Shown one piece after another: positions 45,856 to 58,487 of a DNA stretch of 64,000 nt. The notes under the pieces are model-generated. The model was given only the letters and a program-made list of their open reading frames with translations. It ran no database searches and had not been told where the DNA came from. Origin of the DNA: Cotesia glomerata (lineage: Eukaryota > Arthropoda > Insecta > Hymenoptera > Braconidae); the NCBI RefSeq assembly GCF_020080835.1, contig NC_058167.1:13167403-13231402 (forward strand), read 5' to 3'. Each line of letters starts with the position of its first letter. Position 1 is the first letter of the stretch. Position numbers and translations under genes: made by a program.

Positions 45856-48800
45856 TATATATATGTATATATGAAAAATATATAAAAAATGCATGTGGGT
45901 ACTCAAATGAAAGCTCTTGATGAGTGTAACATCGGGATGAGCTTATATCTCTAAAAATGTCAATAGTTCACAAGATACAAGGTTGTTTCTTATTTATGTT
46001 GAATTGTACTGTACTTTCTTAACTATTGACATTTTTTAAGATATAAGCTCATCCCGATGTTACACTCATCAAGAGTTTTCATTTGAGTACCCACATGCAT
46101 TTTTGATATATTTTTCATACATATATATATATATATAAATGATGTGGGTACTCAAATGAAAGCTCTTGATGAATGTAACATCGGGATGAGCTTATATCTT
46201 CAAAAACGTCAATATTTAAGAAAGTACAGTGCAATTTCACAAAAATCATTATTCAATAAAGCAAGCTTTTATTTATTTATAATTAATTGAATTCACAAGT
46301 CACATAGTGCTAGTAAATTTATTAATCAATTTTATTCTACCATTAATAAAAAAATAATTTTTTTTTTTAATTCCAGGATGTAGCAGCCCGTGGTTTAGAT
46401 TTACCGAAAGTAGACAGTGTAATTCAGTACACCGGACCTTTGTCAGCGCGCGATTATGTCCACCGAATTGGACGTACGGCTCGTGCAGGAACCTCAGGCA
46501 CAGCGATTATTTTCTTGACGCCGCCGGAAATAGAATTCATCCGCATGCTCGAGTCACGTAAGATACGCATAAAACAAGAGGACATGGATGAGATATTGGC
46601 GAAGCTGATGGGACCGCTGTCGCGACAGCACACGATCCAAGAAGCCGCCACAAGTCTGCAGAATAAATTTGAGAACTTTTTGCTGAATGACAGTAAGCTG
46701 TACAACGCGGCCTGCAAGGGTGAGAATCTAATAAAAATATTAACGTAAATGTGTAATCAAGTGTTGGAAATAGTCTCAACACTGATTTCGTTTGATCGGA
46801 AACTAAATTTTAGTGACTCGGAGTTGGAGAAGGATATTAAAGGGCGCTGAGCCAATATTTATAGCACCCTCGCAGCATATAAAGTCACCCCATACGCTCT
46901 TCTCTGTATATTCATGTATCTCATTCATACTCATTTGCTCTTTCTCTTTCAGCTTCTTTTTTTCGCTTCTTGCAGTTATATTTACATAGTATATGACCAG
47001 GGAGGGATGATCTTGTTTGTCAAGCCATAGTTACTCTATTAGGGTTGTTTCGGGGAGGAATTTATTTGCTGTAATAATAAATCTATTATAAGACCACTCG
47101 AATTCGTTCAGTATCAGTGGGGTGTTATATATATATATATGTATGAATGTATGTATGTATGTATTGTATGCGTTGACATGCATTTAAATAATTCCTCCCC
47201 AAAATAACGACGTCTTCAGAACGAGTTAGCTGTCTCGGATCTTTGCTTACTGGCAAAATAAAATTTTCGGATCGTAAATCTCGGAGAAAAGGGCGAAATA
47301 GCTCGGATTTTTACACGAAGGTTAGCCACACTTTTTCAAAGCTGTTAACAGTTAGGATTTTGTTGACTGACGCTACACGGCAAACCACTTGACCATTTCT
47401 CTTCACACAAATGACTGATAGATTAATTGCCTGAAGCTATTCGTGGGAATAAAAATTGCCAGTCAATCTATGTACATGAAACATATAATGTACACATACA
47501 CACACACATACAAAATTCACAATTTGTCATGCCTCTGGGAAAAATTTATAAAACTACATTTAGACTCAATTTATTATCCAATTGTGGCAGAGAAAAAATA
47601 TTTAGCCAAGTCATTGATACGTCCTTGGATATACTGATCAACTAGTATATGAAAGTTGGTCTATTTCTATTTTATAGGACGTTCATGCTTCAGGATTATT
47701 ATTAGACAAATAATCAAATCTTTAATGTCTTAAATTTTTAGTTTCAAATTTCGCAGTACACTGAGATAAAAAATTTGTTAGAAAAAAAATGAGCAATGTA
47801 ATAAGAAATTAATTTGTTGAAAATTTTATTTTTTAGTTAAGAAAATTTCTTGTTGAAAAAAAGTTTTCTAGATTTGAGAATAAACATTTTTGGATGAAAA
47901 TTCGCGTTGTCTATTTTTATGTCTTTACAAAAAAACTTTTTTTCAATAAGAAAGTTACCGTGAAAAAAATTTGGTAAATATTTTTAAGTGGGGTCTATCA
48001 TTTTAATCTTCATTTTTTTAAACGAAATTTCTATTTGATTTTATCGATATATATTTTTTTTTTGAAAAATACATAAAAAAATGAACAATTTAAAAAAAAC
48101 AAAGTTGATTATCACAATTTTAACAAATTTTTTTGAAAATTGTGATATTCAAGTTTTTTTTTTTCCATTGTTCTTTTTTTTATGTACCTTTCAAAAAAAA
48201 ATATCAAAAAAAGATAAAATAGAAATTTTATCCAAAAACATGAGAGACAAAATTTTTTCCAACTTTTGAAGGTAAAAAAGCTATCAAAATCTTAATTTTT
48301 TTCTTTCACGACATTCGTTATCACAAAATTACCGTAAAAACAAGTAAAATAAAAAAAAATATTAATTTTTCACCTAGATATGGCCAAAAATAAGTTTGAC
48401 CCCACTTGTAAATAATTACCAAAAATTATTATTATTTCACTAGAAATAAAATTATTTAAAATTTTTAAAAATTTAATTTTTTGTCTCAACAATGTCCCTT
48501 TTTTAAAAATAAATTTTTCTTAGTATATATTATATCAAAATTTATAAATAACTTTTTACAAATTCTTAATGACTAAAAATTCCGGGACTATAATTACTAA
48601 AAATTTATTTATTTATTTAATAATGCCAAGGCTGTTGCCAAATGGCAAGGTATACAAAATAATTATTGCAATAGTGGATACAATAATATAAGAATTAGAA
48701 TATAATGAAGATAACAATAAAAATACTTATGATTAATTATAATATGATTTAAATTAAATTTTTTATATGATTTAACTAGGGTAGATGGGTTAATATGATA

Positions 48801-51800
48801 TATGTAATTATACAGTGAAAAATAATAACAATGTTATTTATAATAACACAGAGAGTGATAATAAGTAATTAGTTTGAGTCTCTTGCTCCATTAAATAATT
48901 AAACAGTTTGGTTTTAAAGAAAAAATAAAACTTAAACATTCTCTTCTACAAAATAAAAGCATTGAAATCGATTCCAGCTGGTTTACAAGAGTCGTCTCCA
49001 CTATTACCATTACCAGGAATAGTTTGGGTTGAATTAATTCAATGTGATACTGATTGTGGTGGTTTTAGTATGAAGTAATAGCAATATAACCTAAAGGCGT
49101 AGAGTGGAAATCTCGCTAATTCGTAATATTATCACCCCAATAGAGCTGAACAGCCCTTAATAGCAAGTATTGCTCTATAGAACAAGCAACCCGGGGGTTT
49201 GGATCCCTCGGCAGTCGCCACTAAGCCAAGGGACTCATCCACTCAACCCCCTTTCTTAGTCTGCTCGTATACATACTATATACCCACACCCTCTTCACTT
49301 AGTGTGAACTACACTAGTTTGATGGCAATTTTTTTATTCTATTTATTTTTATTTATCCATTGTTGAGTCGTTAGTCATTACATTATCCTTTCCGCTAACA
49401 GCTAGATTATTTCCTAATAATTGTAAGTTTTTTCTCTCCTCCATTCCCATTAATGATTAATGGAGTTAATAGCAACCTTTTCCCTTTCAGTGGTGTTATA
49501 GAGTAAGTAGGTAGATCTGATTGGACTTAATAACAAGTTACTTACACTAGAGTGTGGTTTTAGCTAGCACGAACGGCTTTCGCACCAACCGGGGAATTTT
49601 TGTTCCTGTTGTTGTTGTTGTTGTTGCTACTGTGCTGCTCCTGTCTACATACTGAGTATTGGGGTATAAGGGTATAGTATAAAGTTGTGGGTGTGAGGAC
49701 CGACACAATCCAACCACTGAATGTGGCTTCCGCCGAAACCACTTACGCTTTGTGGCGAAGAGAGTCTTAACAATACGATACAGGATACAAATACAATAAG
49801 ACGCAGTTACATCACTTAGGAACAATGCTTACCCGCCGCTGCGAGGCTTCTCCACCCATCACTCTCTCTTTCTCTCTTAATCTTATATTAATCTTTCTCA
49901 CTCTTGCCGCCCTCGTCGCCGCCTCCGCCGTTCTAGATTTATGTGTTAAATCGAGAAAAACATTTATTCCCTTTTATACTTAGTGACTTCTTCAGGATTA
50001 GTATATTATATATATAATATAATAAAATAAAAAATAATGTAAAAACTCCGAGGAAATATTGCAGCTCGTATTATAGCTATTTCTTCCCGTCACTTTTTTT
50101 TCCTTCGCTTGCGCTTTTGGATATCCGATGGATGTGACGAGGAATAAAATTTATTTATTTATTTTTTAAGTGGCTGAGGATAGTTTTAGATTTTTTTATG
50201 ATATTAATGTGGTATAATATCGATCCTACTGTTCTAATACGTCGTAATTCATATTTAGAAAATTTTTCAGCGGTAAAAATGGTTAATTTTTAACATTGAT
50301 TAAATGAAATTCAATGGATGAAAATATTTATTTAAAAATAGGGTAAATATTTACAAGTGGGGTCAAACATTTTAATTTTCATTTTTTTTTGAACGAAATT
50401 TCTATTTTATTTTATTATTTTTTTTTGAAAAATACATCAAAAAATGAACGATTTAAAAAAAAGTTGATTATCACAATTTTAACAACTCAAATTAAATAAT
50501 TAAGATATGACCTTGTATCTTGTGAATTATTGACATTTTTAAAGATATAAGCTCATTCCGATGTTACACTCATCAAGACCTTTCATTTGAGTACCCACAT
50601 CATTTTTTCATATATTTATATATATTATATATTTGTATATATAAAAAATATATAAAAAATGCATGTGGGTACTCAAATGATAGCTCTTGATGAGTGTAAC
50701 ATCGGAATATGCTCATATCTTCAAATATGTCAACAGTTAAGAAAGTACAGTACAATTTAACTTAAATGAGAAACAACCTTGTATCTTAGAACCATTGACA
50801 TTTTTTAAAGATATAAGCTCATTCCGATGTTACACTCATCAAGACCTTTCATTTGAGTACCCACATCATTTTTTCATATATTTATATATATTATATATTT
50901 GTATATATAAAAAATATATAAAAAATGCATGTGGGTACTCAAATGATAGCTCTTGATGAGTGTAACATCGGAATATGCTCATATCTTCAAATATGTCAAC
51001 AGTTAAGAAAGTACAGTACAATTTAACTTAAATGAGAAACAACCTTGTATCTTGTGAACCATTGACATTTTTAAAGATATAAGCTCATTCCGATGTTACA
51101 CTCATCGAGACCTTTCATTTGAGTACCCACATCGTTTTTTCATATATTTATATATATTATATATTTGTATATATGAAAAATATATCAAAAATGCATGTGG
51201 GTACTCAAATGAAAGCTCTTGATGAATGTAGTATCGGGATAACTTTTTTTTTTTAATTGTTCGTTTTTTATGGATTTTTCAAAAAAAAAAAAATGTATCA
51301 AAAATATCAAAAAAAGATAAAATAGAAATTTTATCTAAAAATATGAGAGCTAAAATTTTTTCCAACTTTTGAAGGCAAAAAAGCTATCGAAATCTTTATT
51401 TTTTTCTTTCACGACAATTTTTATCGTAAATGCGCCGTAATAACAAGCAGAATAAAAAAAAGTTTTTAAATGTGAATAATTACCAAAAATAGTGATTAAA
51501 CTAATTGACTAAATTTTTAATATGGTTTGCATAATATTGTTATGATTTTATTAAAAAAAAAAAGATCAATTTGTCGAATTTTGTGGGATATGGCGTATTA
51601 GAATGATAGTATCGATACAGATAAATTTTATTCACTTTGTGTGTTTGGAAATGATGATATTTTATTTTATTTTTCAGCTTATTCCTCCTGGGTACGCTTC
51701 TACACGAGTTATCCACGGGATATGCGCGAGATCTTTAATCGGCAAACTCTTCACTTGGGTCACTATGCCAAGAGCTTTGCTTTGAGAGATCCGCCCCAGC

Positions 51801-54800
51801 GAATTGGCTCTGTCAACAAACAGATCCGTGAAAAAAATCCTGAGAAGCCGGTTCATAATAATCGTCTATCTAATAACAGGTAAAATTTTTTTTTTTAGTT
51901 AAAATAAATAAATTAATTTTATTTTTATAATTTAAGACTTTCGTTTTAATTTCTAAAATTACCAAATTAAATTTTATTTTTGTAATTTAAAATTTTAATT
52001 AAATTTTTTTAGCTTGCTACTTTTATTTAAAAAAAATTTTTTTATTTATATTAAATTTTTTTTTCTAAATTTAATTAATTAAATTTTTACACTTTTCAAG
52101 TTTCTATTATTTCATAATTTTTATTTAAAATTTTTCATGAATAAATCGGGTGCTAAAAACCAAAAATTTATTCTACGTGTACACATAAAAACATGTACTT
52201 TAGGTAACACTTGCAAAATAAAAAAAAAAAAAAAAAAAAAAAATCAGAGAATGAATGCGGAGAATTTGAAACCGGGGTAATGGTACCACAAATAGTAACG
52301 CTGGAGGTAGAGACATAACACGGGGGTTTGTCGAGCCGTGCATACAACCGAGTTTCCGTAAATGACCGAGTTACAAGGCCGGAAGTGGCGGTCGCATCAG
52401 TCTGTTTAATAGCCGTATTGTATAATTATGAACAATGGAGAGACCTCGAGAACGCCAGAGAACGGCATGAACGATGCTTATGAGTGGGGAGGACTGCCAG
52501 CAAGTGCGAATCCGAGTATTCACGTTCTATTCACATTGACTACTATGCTACGAATGTGATACCAAGTGCAAGCTCGACCTGAAGAGCTCAGGTGGGAGGG
52601 AGTGAGATAGACCGAGATAAATAGTGGCGACGTATGCCTGCTACCATACGACATCATGTCCATTTGTCGTACATGACGAATGACACCTTGACGCTTTTCA
52701 CATTACTATGGTTTAGTGCCACCCTTAGTTCAAGTTTACAACCCTATCTCTCTCATCCTCCTGGGGTTGTAACGATCCATGAATCCTTTATTAATAAGCA
52801 ACTGATTCACTGTCATTGTTAACAAAAATTTATCGTTAATTGGCTGGATATTTCATTTTAAATATTATTAATTAGGGAATTATGCAGAAGTGGGACTCCA
52901 TTTATTTTAGAAAAAGTTGAAATAAAATAAAAAATCGAAAAATTGATTTTTTTTAATATTTTTTTTTTCACATTGTTCTTCACGGCGGATTTATGATAAA
53001 CAGTATGAAAATTAAATATTTTTATTTCTTTCATTTGAAAGTTCAAAAATTTTCAAATTATGATATTCTAAATTTTTTTTTCTTATTTATTCTATTTTTA
53101 TCGTTGGAAAAGTCTTGACCTATAGTTGTGCCTTTTCATGGTTTCATATCATTTTCACCAATAGTCAATTTATCATGATAAGTATTTAGGATGCTCTATC
53201 TCTAGATACATAATTAATAAATTACCTTGTATCTTGTGAAATATTGACATTTTTAAAGATATAAGCTCATCCCGATGTTACACTCATCAAGACCTTTCAT
53301 TTGAGTACCCACATCATTTTTTCATATATTTTATATATTTATATATATCATATAAGGTAAAAGCCCCAATATATGATCATATACTGGTACATGATCATAT
53401 ATTGGGGCTTTTACCTTATATGTATATATGAAAAATATATCAAAAATGCATGTGGGTACTCAAATGAAAGCTCTTGATGAGTATAACATCGGAATGAGCT
53501 TATATCTTTAAAAATGTCAATAGTTAAGAAAGTACAGTACAATTCAACATAAATAAGAAACAAGCTTGTATCTTGTGAACTATTGACATTTTTAAAGATA
53601 TAAGCTCATCTCGATGTTACACTCATCAAGACCTTTCATTTGAGTACCCACATCGATTTTTCATATATTTATATATATTATATATATGTATATATGAAAA
53701 ATATATCAAAAATGCATGTGGGTACTCAAATGAAAGCTCTTGATGAGTGTAACATCGGGATGAGCTTATATCTTTAAAAACGTCAATAGTTAAAAAAGTA
53801 CAGTAAAATTTAACAAAAGTCTTGAATTAAGCAGAAAAATTTTTTTAAATTTTGATCTTGGTTCAAAATTATTTCTCTTAAACTAATTTAATTTTTTAAT
53901 CAGTGTGATCATTAAAAAATCAAAAATAATTAAAAATTAATGCCAAGATACAAGAAAAATATTTAATTAATTCAAACAATGAGTTTTTTTAATTTTCTAA
54001 ATTAAAAAAAAGAAAAATAGAGATCTAATGACGCAATTGGGGGTGAAAACTATTAATATATACAATACACAATCCATTGAATTCTCACGGTTGTTAAATG
54101 AGCCGGGAAAACGGTTGGAAAAATTTAAACGTCAGCTTGTGATGTAACAACAGACAATAACTGATGACACTTTTATTTAGTTACTTAATGATGTTGCCGC
54201 TATTACTACTGAATCCCTTTCGTAAGAGTCTCTCCCTTCTATTGAGGCTGTCTGTCTGTTGGTGTATTGGGCTATGCGTCCTCAACGATTTAACCGTAGG
54301 CGGTACAGATATATGATGAGCGTGTGATGTCGCTGAGCATACCCAGAACAGTCGCTAAGAATATGTATACACACAAAAAATGAATGAGAATATATGAGAA
54401 ATAAAATAATTCGGCACGGCCGTTGGTAGTCACGCTCTACTCACCGGTATAATCTCACTTTGAAGCGAATCATTTTTTGTCAATTTCTCATTATAATGTC
54501 CTGTCCTCACCGCCGTCGGGCACCCCCCAATGTGGACCACATGTCGTTTACATCGAATCATCAAAATTACCCAGTTTTAATAATAAAGATGAGTGGGACC
54601 ACTGATTCTAGCTCATATTCATATCCTACAATTCAGACCAGTAAAAGCTTGGAATTTTTAAAAAACGCTTTTTTTTTTTTTTAATAATAATTTTGGCTGA
54701 ATAAAAAAACTCCTCTTATTTCAGTCACATAACTCGTGTATTTTATTTTTATTTCAGGCCTGAAAGAATAAGGCACAAACAATCCAAGGAGCATGGACTC

Positions 54801-54887
54801 GGTGCCGGCGCATTAAAACGATCACGAATGCTAAATGTTTCCGAGTATGGAGATGGATTGGCGCCTATGAAGAAATCTAAAAAATAA
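39135..54887 (+). CDS. DDX31: DDX31 / Dbp7-type DEAD-box RNA helicase, 9 exons, 920 aa
   Basis: ATP-dependent nucleolar RNA helicase of large-subunit ribosome assembly. Exons: 39135-39206, 40337-41041, 41913-42179, 42488-42708, 42831-43398, 44070-44324, 46377-46719, 51678-51879, 54758-54887; 2763 coding bases, in frame throughout. Residues 1-259 are a Lys/Ser-rich N-terminus. Motifs: Q-like region near 272-281, I SQTGSGKT (293-300), PTREL (331-335), TPGR (381-384), DEAD (406-409), SAT (538-540), ARGLD (700-704), HRIGRTARAG (725-734). After the core comes the family-specific block YPRDMREIFNRQTLHLGHYAKSFALRDPP (split over exon 8), diagnostic of DDX31/Dbp7, then a basic tail ending KKSKK. Between DEAD and SAT sits an insertion of about 105 residues with an acidic run (nine Glu, Asp, five Glu). 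Human DDX31 is 851 aa. Introns 5, 6 and 8 hold Helitrons; intron 7 (4.96 kb) holds other repeats. AATAAA lies at 54933. Confidence 0.95.
39482..40241. mobile_element. Three TTAGCCGAC-type MITEs in DDX31 intron 1
   Basis: Copies at about 39482-39672, 39866-40038 and 40045-40241, recognised by GTTAGCC(G/A)A near one end and GATGTCGGCTAATTTAATT at the other. They make up roughly half of the 1130-bp intron. Confidence 0.65.
41162..41380. repeat. Two adjacent long hairpins in DDX31 intron 2
   Basis: Hairpin 1 (41162-41298): arms contain CTCAGATCACATGT and ACATGTGATCTGAG, with GGGAAGTAAA/TTTACTTCCC further out. Hairpin 2 (41301-41380): TTTGCTCGACGAAGGCAGAA pairs with TTCTGCCCGTCGAGCAAA. Both are markedly GC-richer than the intron. 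They may be a MITE. Confidence 0.65.
42228..42448. mobile_element. CTTGATTCAAG palindromic MITE in DDX31 intron 3
   Basis: Arms TTCTTGAATTAAGTATATAA and its partner ending CTTGGATCAAGTTAATTTTT, with a central GATTCAAGAATTTTCCGTC/GATTCAAGACAATTACC block shared with 36222-36420 and 58282-58487. It fills most of the 308-bp intron. Confidence 0.65.
43410..44018 (-). mobile_element. Palindrome-array Helitron filling DDX31 intron 5, 2 units
   Basis: Read on the minus strand it ends GCAGTCACTATGTGAC-type hairpin, AAGGTTG and CTAG (43413-43410), followed by T. The 5' leader is lost. It begins 12 bases after the exon 5 donor and covers about 609 of the 671 intron bases. Units have arms at 43575 and 43842. 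Confidence 0.82.
45316..46313 (+). mobile_element. Palindrome-array Helitron in DDX31 intron 6, 3 units
   Basis: Starts TCTATATTATTGAGAAAATAAG after A45315 and ends CTAG before T46314. The 3' hairpin has lost its right arm (CACATAGTGCTAG). Units have arms at 45520, 45771 and 46088. The loop of the second unit has grown into an (AT)n run of about 60 bp (45788-45846). Confidence 0.8.
46720..47972 (+). other. DDX31 intron 7, left part: unique DNA
   Basis: Mostly unique sequence with a (GTAT)n stretch near 47150 and no splice-supported exon or recognised repeat. Confidence 0.5.
47973..48420. mobile_element. Uninterrupted GGTAAATATTT palindromic element
   Basis: Ends GGTAAATATTTTTAAGTGGG and CCCCACTTGTAAATAATTACC. 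This is the complete reference copy of the family interrupted at 19007-19775 and 50342-51484. Confidence 0.7.
48602..49050 (-). mobile_element. LINE 3' end fragment (minus strand)
   Basis: Read on the minus strand it ends GCCTTGGCATTATTAAATAA followed by ATAAATAAA, a LINE-style 3' tail. The upstream part is AT-rich 3' UTR-like sequence with no reading frame. The 5' boundary near 49050 is approximate. Confidence 0.5.
49051..50341 (+). other. DDX31 intron 7, middle: unique DNA
   Basis: GC-richer unique sequence at 49080-49960 with a GTTGTT microsatellite near 49605, then AT-rich DNA. No exon supported. Confidence 0.45.
50342..51484. mobile_element. GGTAAATATTT palindromic element split by a 3-unit palindrome array
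   Basis: Outer ends match 47973-48420. The insert (about 50485-51243) is three Helitron-type palindromic units with an exact 266-bp period (arms at 50589, 50855 and 51121) and no Helitron termini. Confidence 0.75.
53108..53825 (+). mobile_element. Palindrome-array Helitron remnant in DDX31 intron 8, 2 units
   Basis: It keeps the Helitron 5' subterminal sequence (CACCAATAGTCAATTTATC, CTCTAGATACATAATTAA) but has lost both termini. Units have arms at 53305 and 53645. The first unit's loop carries a 65-bp nested palindrome (53354-53418). Confidence 0.72.
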
Positions 54888-54932
54888 TTGTTAGGTTTAT
54901 TTTAATTGTAAAAATATTTAATAAATATTTTT

Positions 54933-54938
54933 AATAAA
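54933..54938 (+). terminator. DDX31 poly(A) signal
   Basis: AATAAA, 46 bases after the stop codon, followed by a GT-rich stretch (CTTGGTTGTTAG). Confidence 0.75.
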
Positions 54939-54949
54939 GAATCACTTGG

Positions 54950-57219
54950 TTGTTAGTCATTTTTTTTATATTTCTTTATATTGATGACAGAAAGCGTAAA
55001 AAAATTTTTTTTCTAATCAACTCACTGAAATTATATTGAAAAAATGTAGAATAGATTTTTTTTGTAATAAACCTTCTATATAGTACTGAAAAAAAAAATT
55101 TTATTTTAATTTTTTATTTTCCCACTTAAAAAATTGAATTTTCAATTATAAAATGCAAAATTTTCGGAAATAGAATTTTGGAAGCCTAAAAATTCAAGTT
55201 TTTTGAAAATTTTTAATTTTAATAGCCAGAAGTTTAAAACAATCAAGTTTTAAAGCAAAACATACATTTTTTATACCCTTATGCACGGTAAGAACAAGAT
55301 GACGCTGGATATCATCCCCGATTATACTCAGTGATATCTGTGGTGAAAAAAAATTTCAGATAGTATTTAAAACAATATTTGACTATCTTAATATCTAAAA
55401 TATATAATAGATATGATAATGCTAAGTACGAAAGCGCTAGAAAAAAAATGGCGGAGATATCACTGGGTATAATCCAAGATTTTGCTGAGGATAATGCAAA
55501 TTATAGAATTTTTTTTTTTAGATATTAGAATTTTTTTTTAATTCAAAAAAATTTTTTATTTTTTACTACTTTAGTAAACTTTTAGATTCTTAACATTTTT
55601 AAGGTGACTGGAAGAAAAATTAGTTGATTTATTTTTAAATTTTCCACTGAAAAAAAAAAATTCTTGACTGGAGTGTAAATTTTCTTGGCTCAAAAAAATA
55701 TTAAAGAAGATTAAAAATTTCTTGAGCCAAAATTTCTTCACTGATAGAAGGATTTGTTTATAGTTAAAAATCTTTGTTAATATTTAACAAATCATTTATT
55801 AGAGACCACTTTTTAGTCCTTAACAAATATTTATTAGTATTTAAAAAGACTTATTAATATTTAATAAATGAATATCAGATTTATTAAATACAAACAAATA
55901 TAGCAAATTCTTGCTACAAAATAACTTTTGTTTTCCTTCAAATTTTCTTGGCGCAAGAAATCTATTTTTTATGTGTATATATTCGCCGCCATTTTGAAAC
56001 CAGACATTTTTCCATTTATTACTTCACACTTACAGAAAATTTCAATTTGAAATAAATTAAACTTCTTAATTAAAATATTCACAATTTAAACCAAAAAGTT
56101 AGTTAAAAATGCATAAAAAATAAATATTTGAATGATCTAAATTGTAGTTGAACATCAAACTCAGAATTTTGAGGTCAAGTCCCGTAGCGACGACTTATAA
56201 CCACACCGTGGTGCAATTATGTAAATAATTGAACTTAACAATGATTAATGACCTGAGTAGCAACTTATAGAAACATTAATAAACCCTTGGAAGTTAATAA
56301 AGTCTCATAATTGTTGTGCCGTAACTATAACCTGAAGACGGGTTATAGTAAGTTTGAAGAGGGCTGTTAAAGGAGAGAAGATAATTGTGATGGATAAGAT
56401 TAATACCTTAGCATTATTTTGAAGGCTTTTTGTGAGTGAAAATTACTTGCAAATAAATCCTTTGGTGAAGTTTCAAGTACAAGTGCACTTGCTGGGCCAT
56501 CTATCTAAACATTTCATGTAGACATATGCAAGTACAGAGTAAAAGATTTTAATTGAATTTAATTCAGTCTTTTTTCTTCACTATCATTCTATTATTCTGT
56601 TGGTAGATGAATCGCCTGAAGGGTTGAATCGGTATCTTGATGGCTCTAAAGTTCCTCCGTAGAGTACCTACTTTGTTCTGGCGATGGTGATGGCGGTGAA
56701 AAAGGGCAACGTGACAATAACGTATTATTTAAAGCGAGGCAAGGTGATTAAATTACAGCTTAATTCAACAATTACTTTTAAGTTATGTATAATCCATTGT
56801 TCTCTTTTATTTTATTCTATCTGTTTATTATTTTCCGAGTGTTATTATATTATCAACATCGACACCGGAAATATTTACTTGCAGGGAGATCATCAAATAG
56901 GTATTAAAGCGTACCTTTGGTGAAAACATCCTGGTGAAAATAAGATAAAAGTAAATTAGCATTTTATAGAGACGCTAGTTGTAAACCGTGGAAACGGTTT
57001 ATTGGCCTGTCGTGCAAAGAAGCCATAGACTAACTCCGGTTAAAATCGCAACACATATAACAGATAACGTTACATATATGTGTAAATTAAATACGTTATT
57101 TTGCACAAGGCAGTCAGTATTACCCTTAACTCACCTCGCAAACATAAAACTTAATATGCTAAACCGAAATTGACTCTTATTGGTTAGTTAACATTAACTA
57201 AATTTTTACTTAAGGTATC
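54950..57219. other. Gene-free AT-rich region downstream of DDX31
   Basis: Unique AT-rich DNA containing a short inverted repeat (GATTATACTCAGTGATATC / GATATCACTGGGTATAATC, 55319-55470), decayed CTTGATTCAAG sequence (55646-55737) and half of a CACTGATAG foldback MITE (55740-55904). No exon seen. Confidence 0.5.
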
Positions 57220-57223
57220 TCGA

Positions 57224-58276
57224 GGGTTTTCTAACGCAACCACGTATCTCAATTTTTGAAGATGAAAGGGTTCAACTGAAAAATTAATAATTAATTATAA
57301 ATGCGTTACTAAAAAAAAAATATTAACCAGATTAATTATAAATATGAGAGTATTATTTTTAAAAAGTTTGGAAAATCCAAAAGTGCACGCCTCATAACGC
57401 TCATTCATTTTTTAAGAAAAAATAAATTGTGTAACTGATAAAAAAAAAGAAAATTATAATTAAGTAATTTCTTACAGAGTATTTTTTTTTTTTAAATATC
57501 AGCGCCCTTTTTTCTTGTTATATCCGTACGCAGTCTAAAAAAATCTAGCTTTATCAAGTGGCGCCATAGTTTTCACGTGACAAATAAGAAAAATTCGTTT
57601 GTCTTTGTACGGTTATATCGTAATAAATTTTAATAAAAATTCAATTTAAAAAAAAAATACGTAAACTAGGCTACTGATATAAAATACTGACCCAGTTCAT
57701 CGCATTCGTAAACTAATAAAAAAGGTCCGGTCTTGAAATATCAATTTGTTCGGGAGTAATCATTGGTACATCCAAAATGGGGTGACATCCGGACGTCCAC
57801 GTAAAATTTTTTTCAAAACGTTTTTTTTTTCAAAATAGCTACATGAAATGATTTTAGAAAGTAAAAGATGGTTTGATTTAAGTGTTTTCTCCGTGTACAT
57901 CTACTTATATTATTGTATAAGTGTAATATGGTTGTGATAGAACATTTAAAGATCACAAAATTGCTTGACCTTGACGAGTCGAGTATAAAGCACAACCTCA
58001 CGCGCTTCGCGCTATGAGGCGTGCAAAAATACAATTGATAAATATTGTTTTTAGATGAATATTAATTTTGTTATTTTATTTTATTTTCCATTACATAAGC
58101 CCAACAGCCCAAAGGGCCAATGACAGGGCTACTTGATTTTACAAAGTTGAAAATTTTAACAGTGTTTGATACTTGAATTAATATTTGGCTCTATTCAAAC
58201 TAAATTTTAATAAGATATTTTTCACCTCATTTCTAAAATTGTCATTTTTGAGATACGAGGTTGCGTTAGAAAACCA
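57224..58276. mobile_element. DNA transposon relic with GGGTTTTCTAACGCAACC ends
   Basis: Inverted ends GGGTTTTCTAACGCAACC and GGTTGCGTTAGAAAACC extend through CACGTATCTCAATTTTT and AATTGTCATTTTTGAGATACG. TCGA occurs on both sides (57220-57223, 58277-58280) as a probable 4-bp target duplication. The interior includes the segment duplicated at 58705-59625 and a minus-strand LINE tail near 58068-58160. No intact transposase frame. Confidence 0.7.
58068..58160 (-). mobile_element. LINE 3' tail fragment
   Basis: On the minus strand: GGCCCTTTGGGCTGTTGGGC, then TTATGTAATGGAAAATAAAA and further ATAAA repeats, a LINE-like 3' tail. Confidence 0.45.
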
Positions 58277-58281
58277 TCGAA

Positions 58282-58487
58282 TCTGGATCAAGTAAATAAT
58301 TTTGAAGAAATTCATCGTCTTGATTTGAATAGAAATATTCTTAAACTGAGAAATTTTTCCTGGTTCAAGTAAATTTGACTTGATTTAAGAATTTTTGGTC
58401 TTAATTTAAGACACTGAAATTTTTCAAAATTATTTTCTGGGTTCAAGAATTTTTCTTTTGATTCAATTTAATTTTTTTTTCTGTATA
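58282..58487. mobile_element. CTTGATTCAAG palindromic MITE
   Basis: Diverged copy with GGATCAAGTAAATAATTTTG at the left and GAATTTTTCTTTTGATTCAA at the right. It abuts the right TCGA flank of the 57224-58276 relic. Confidence 0.55.
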
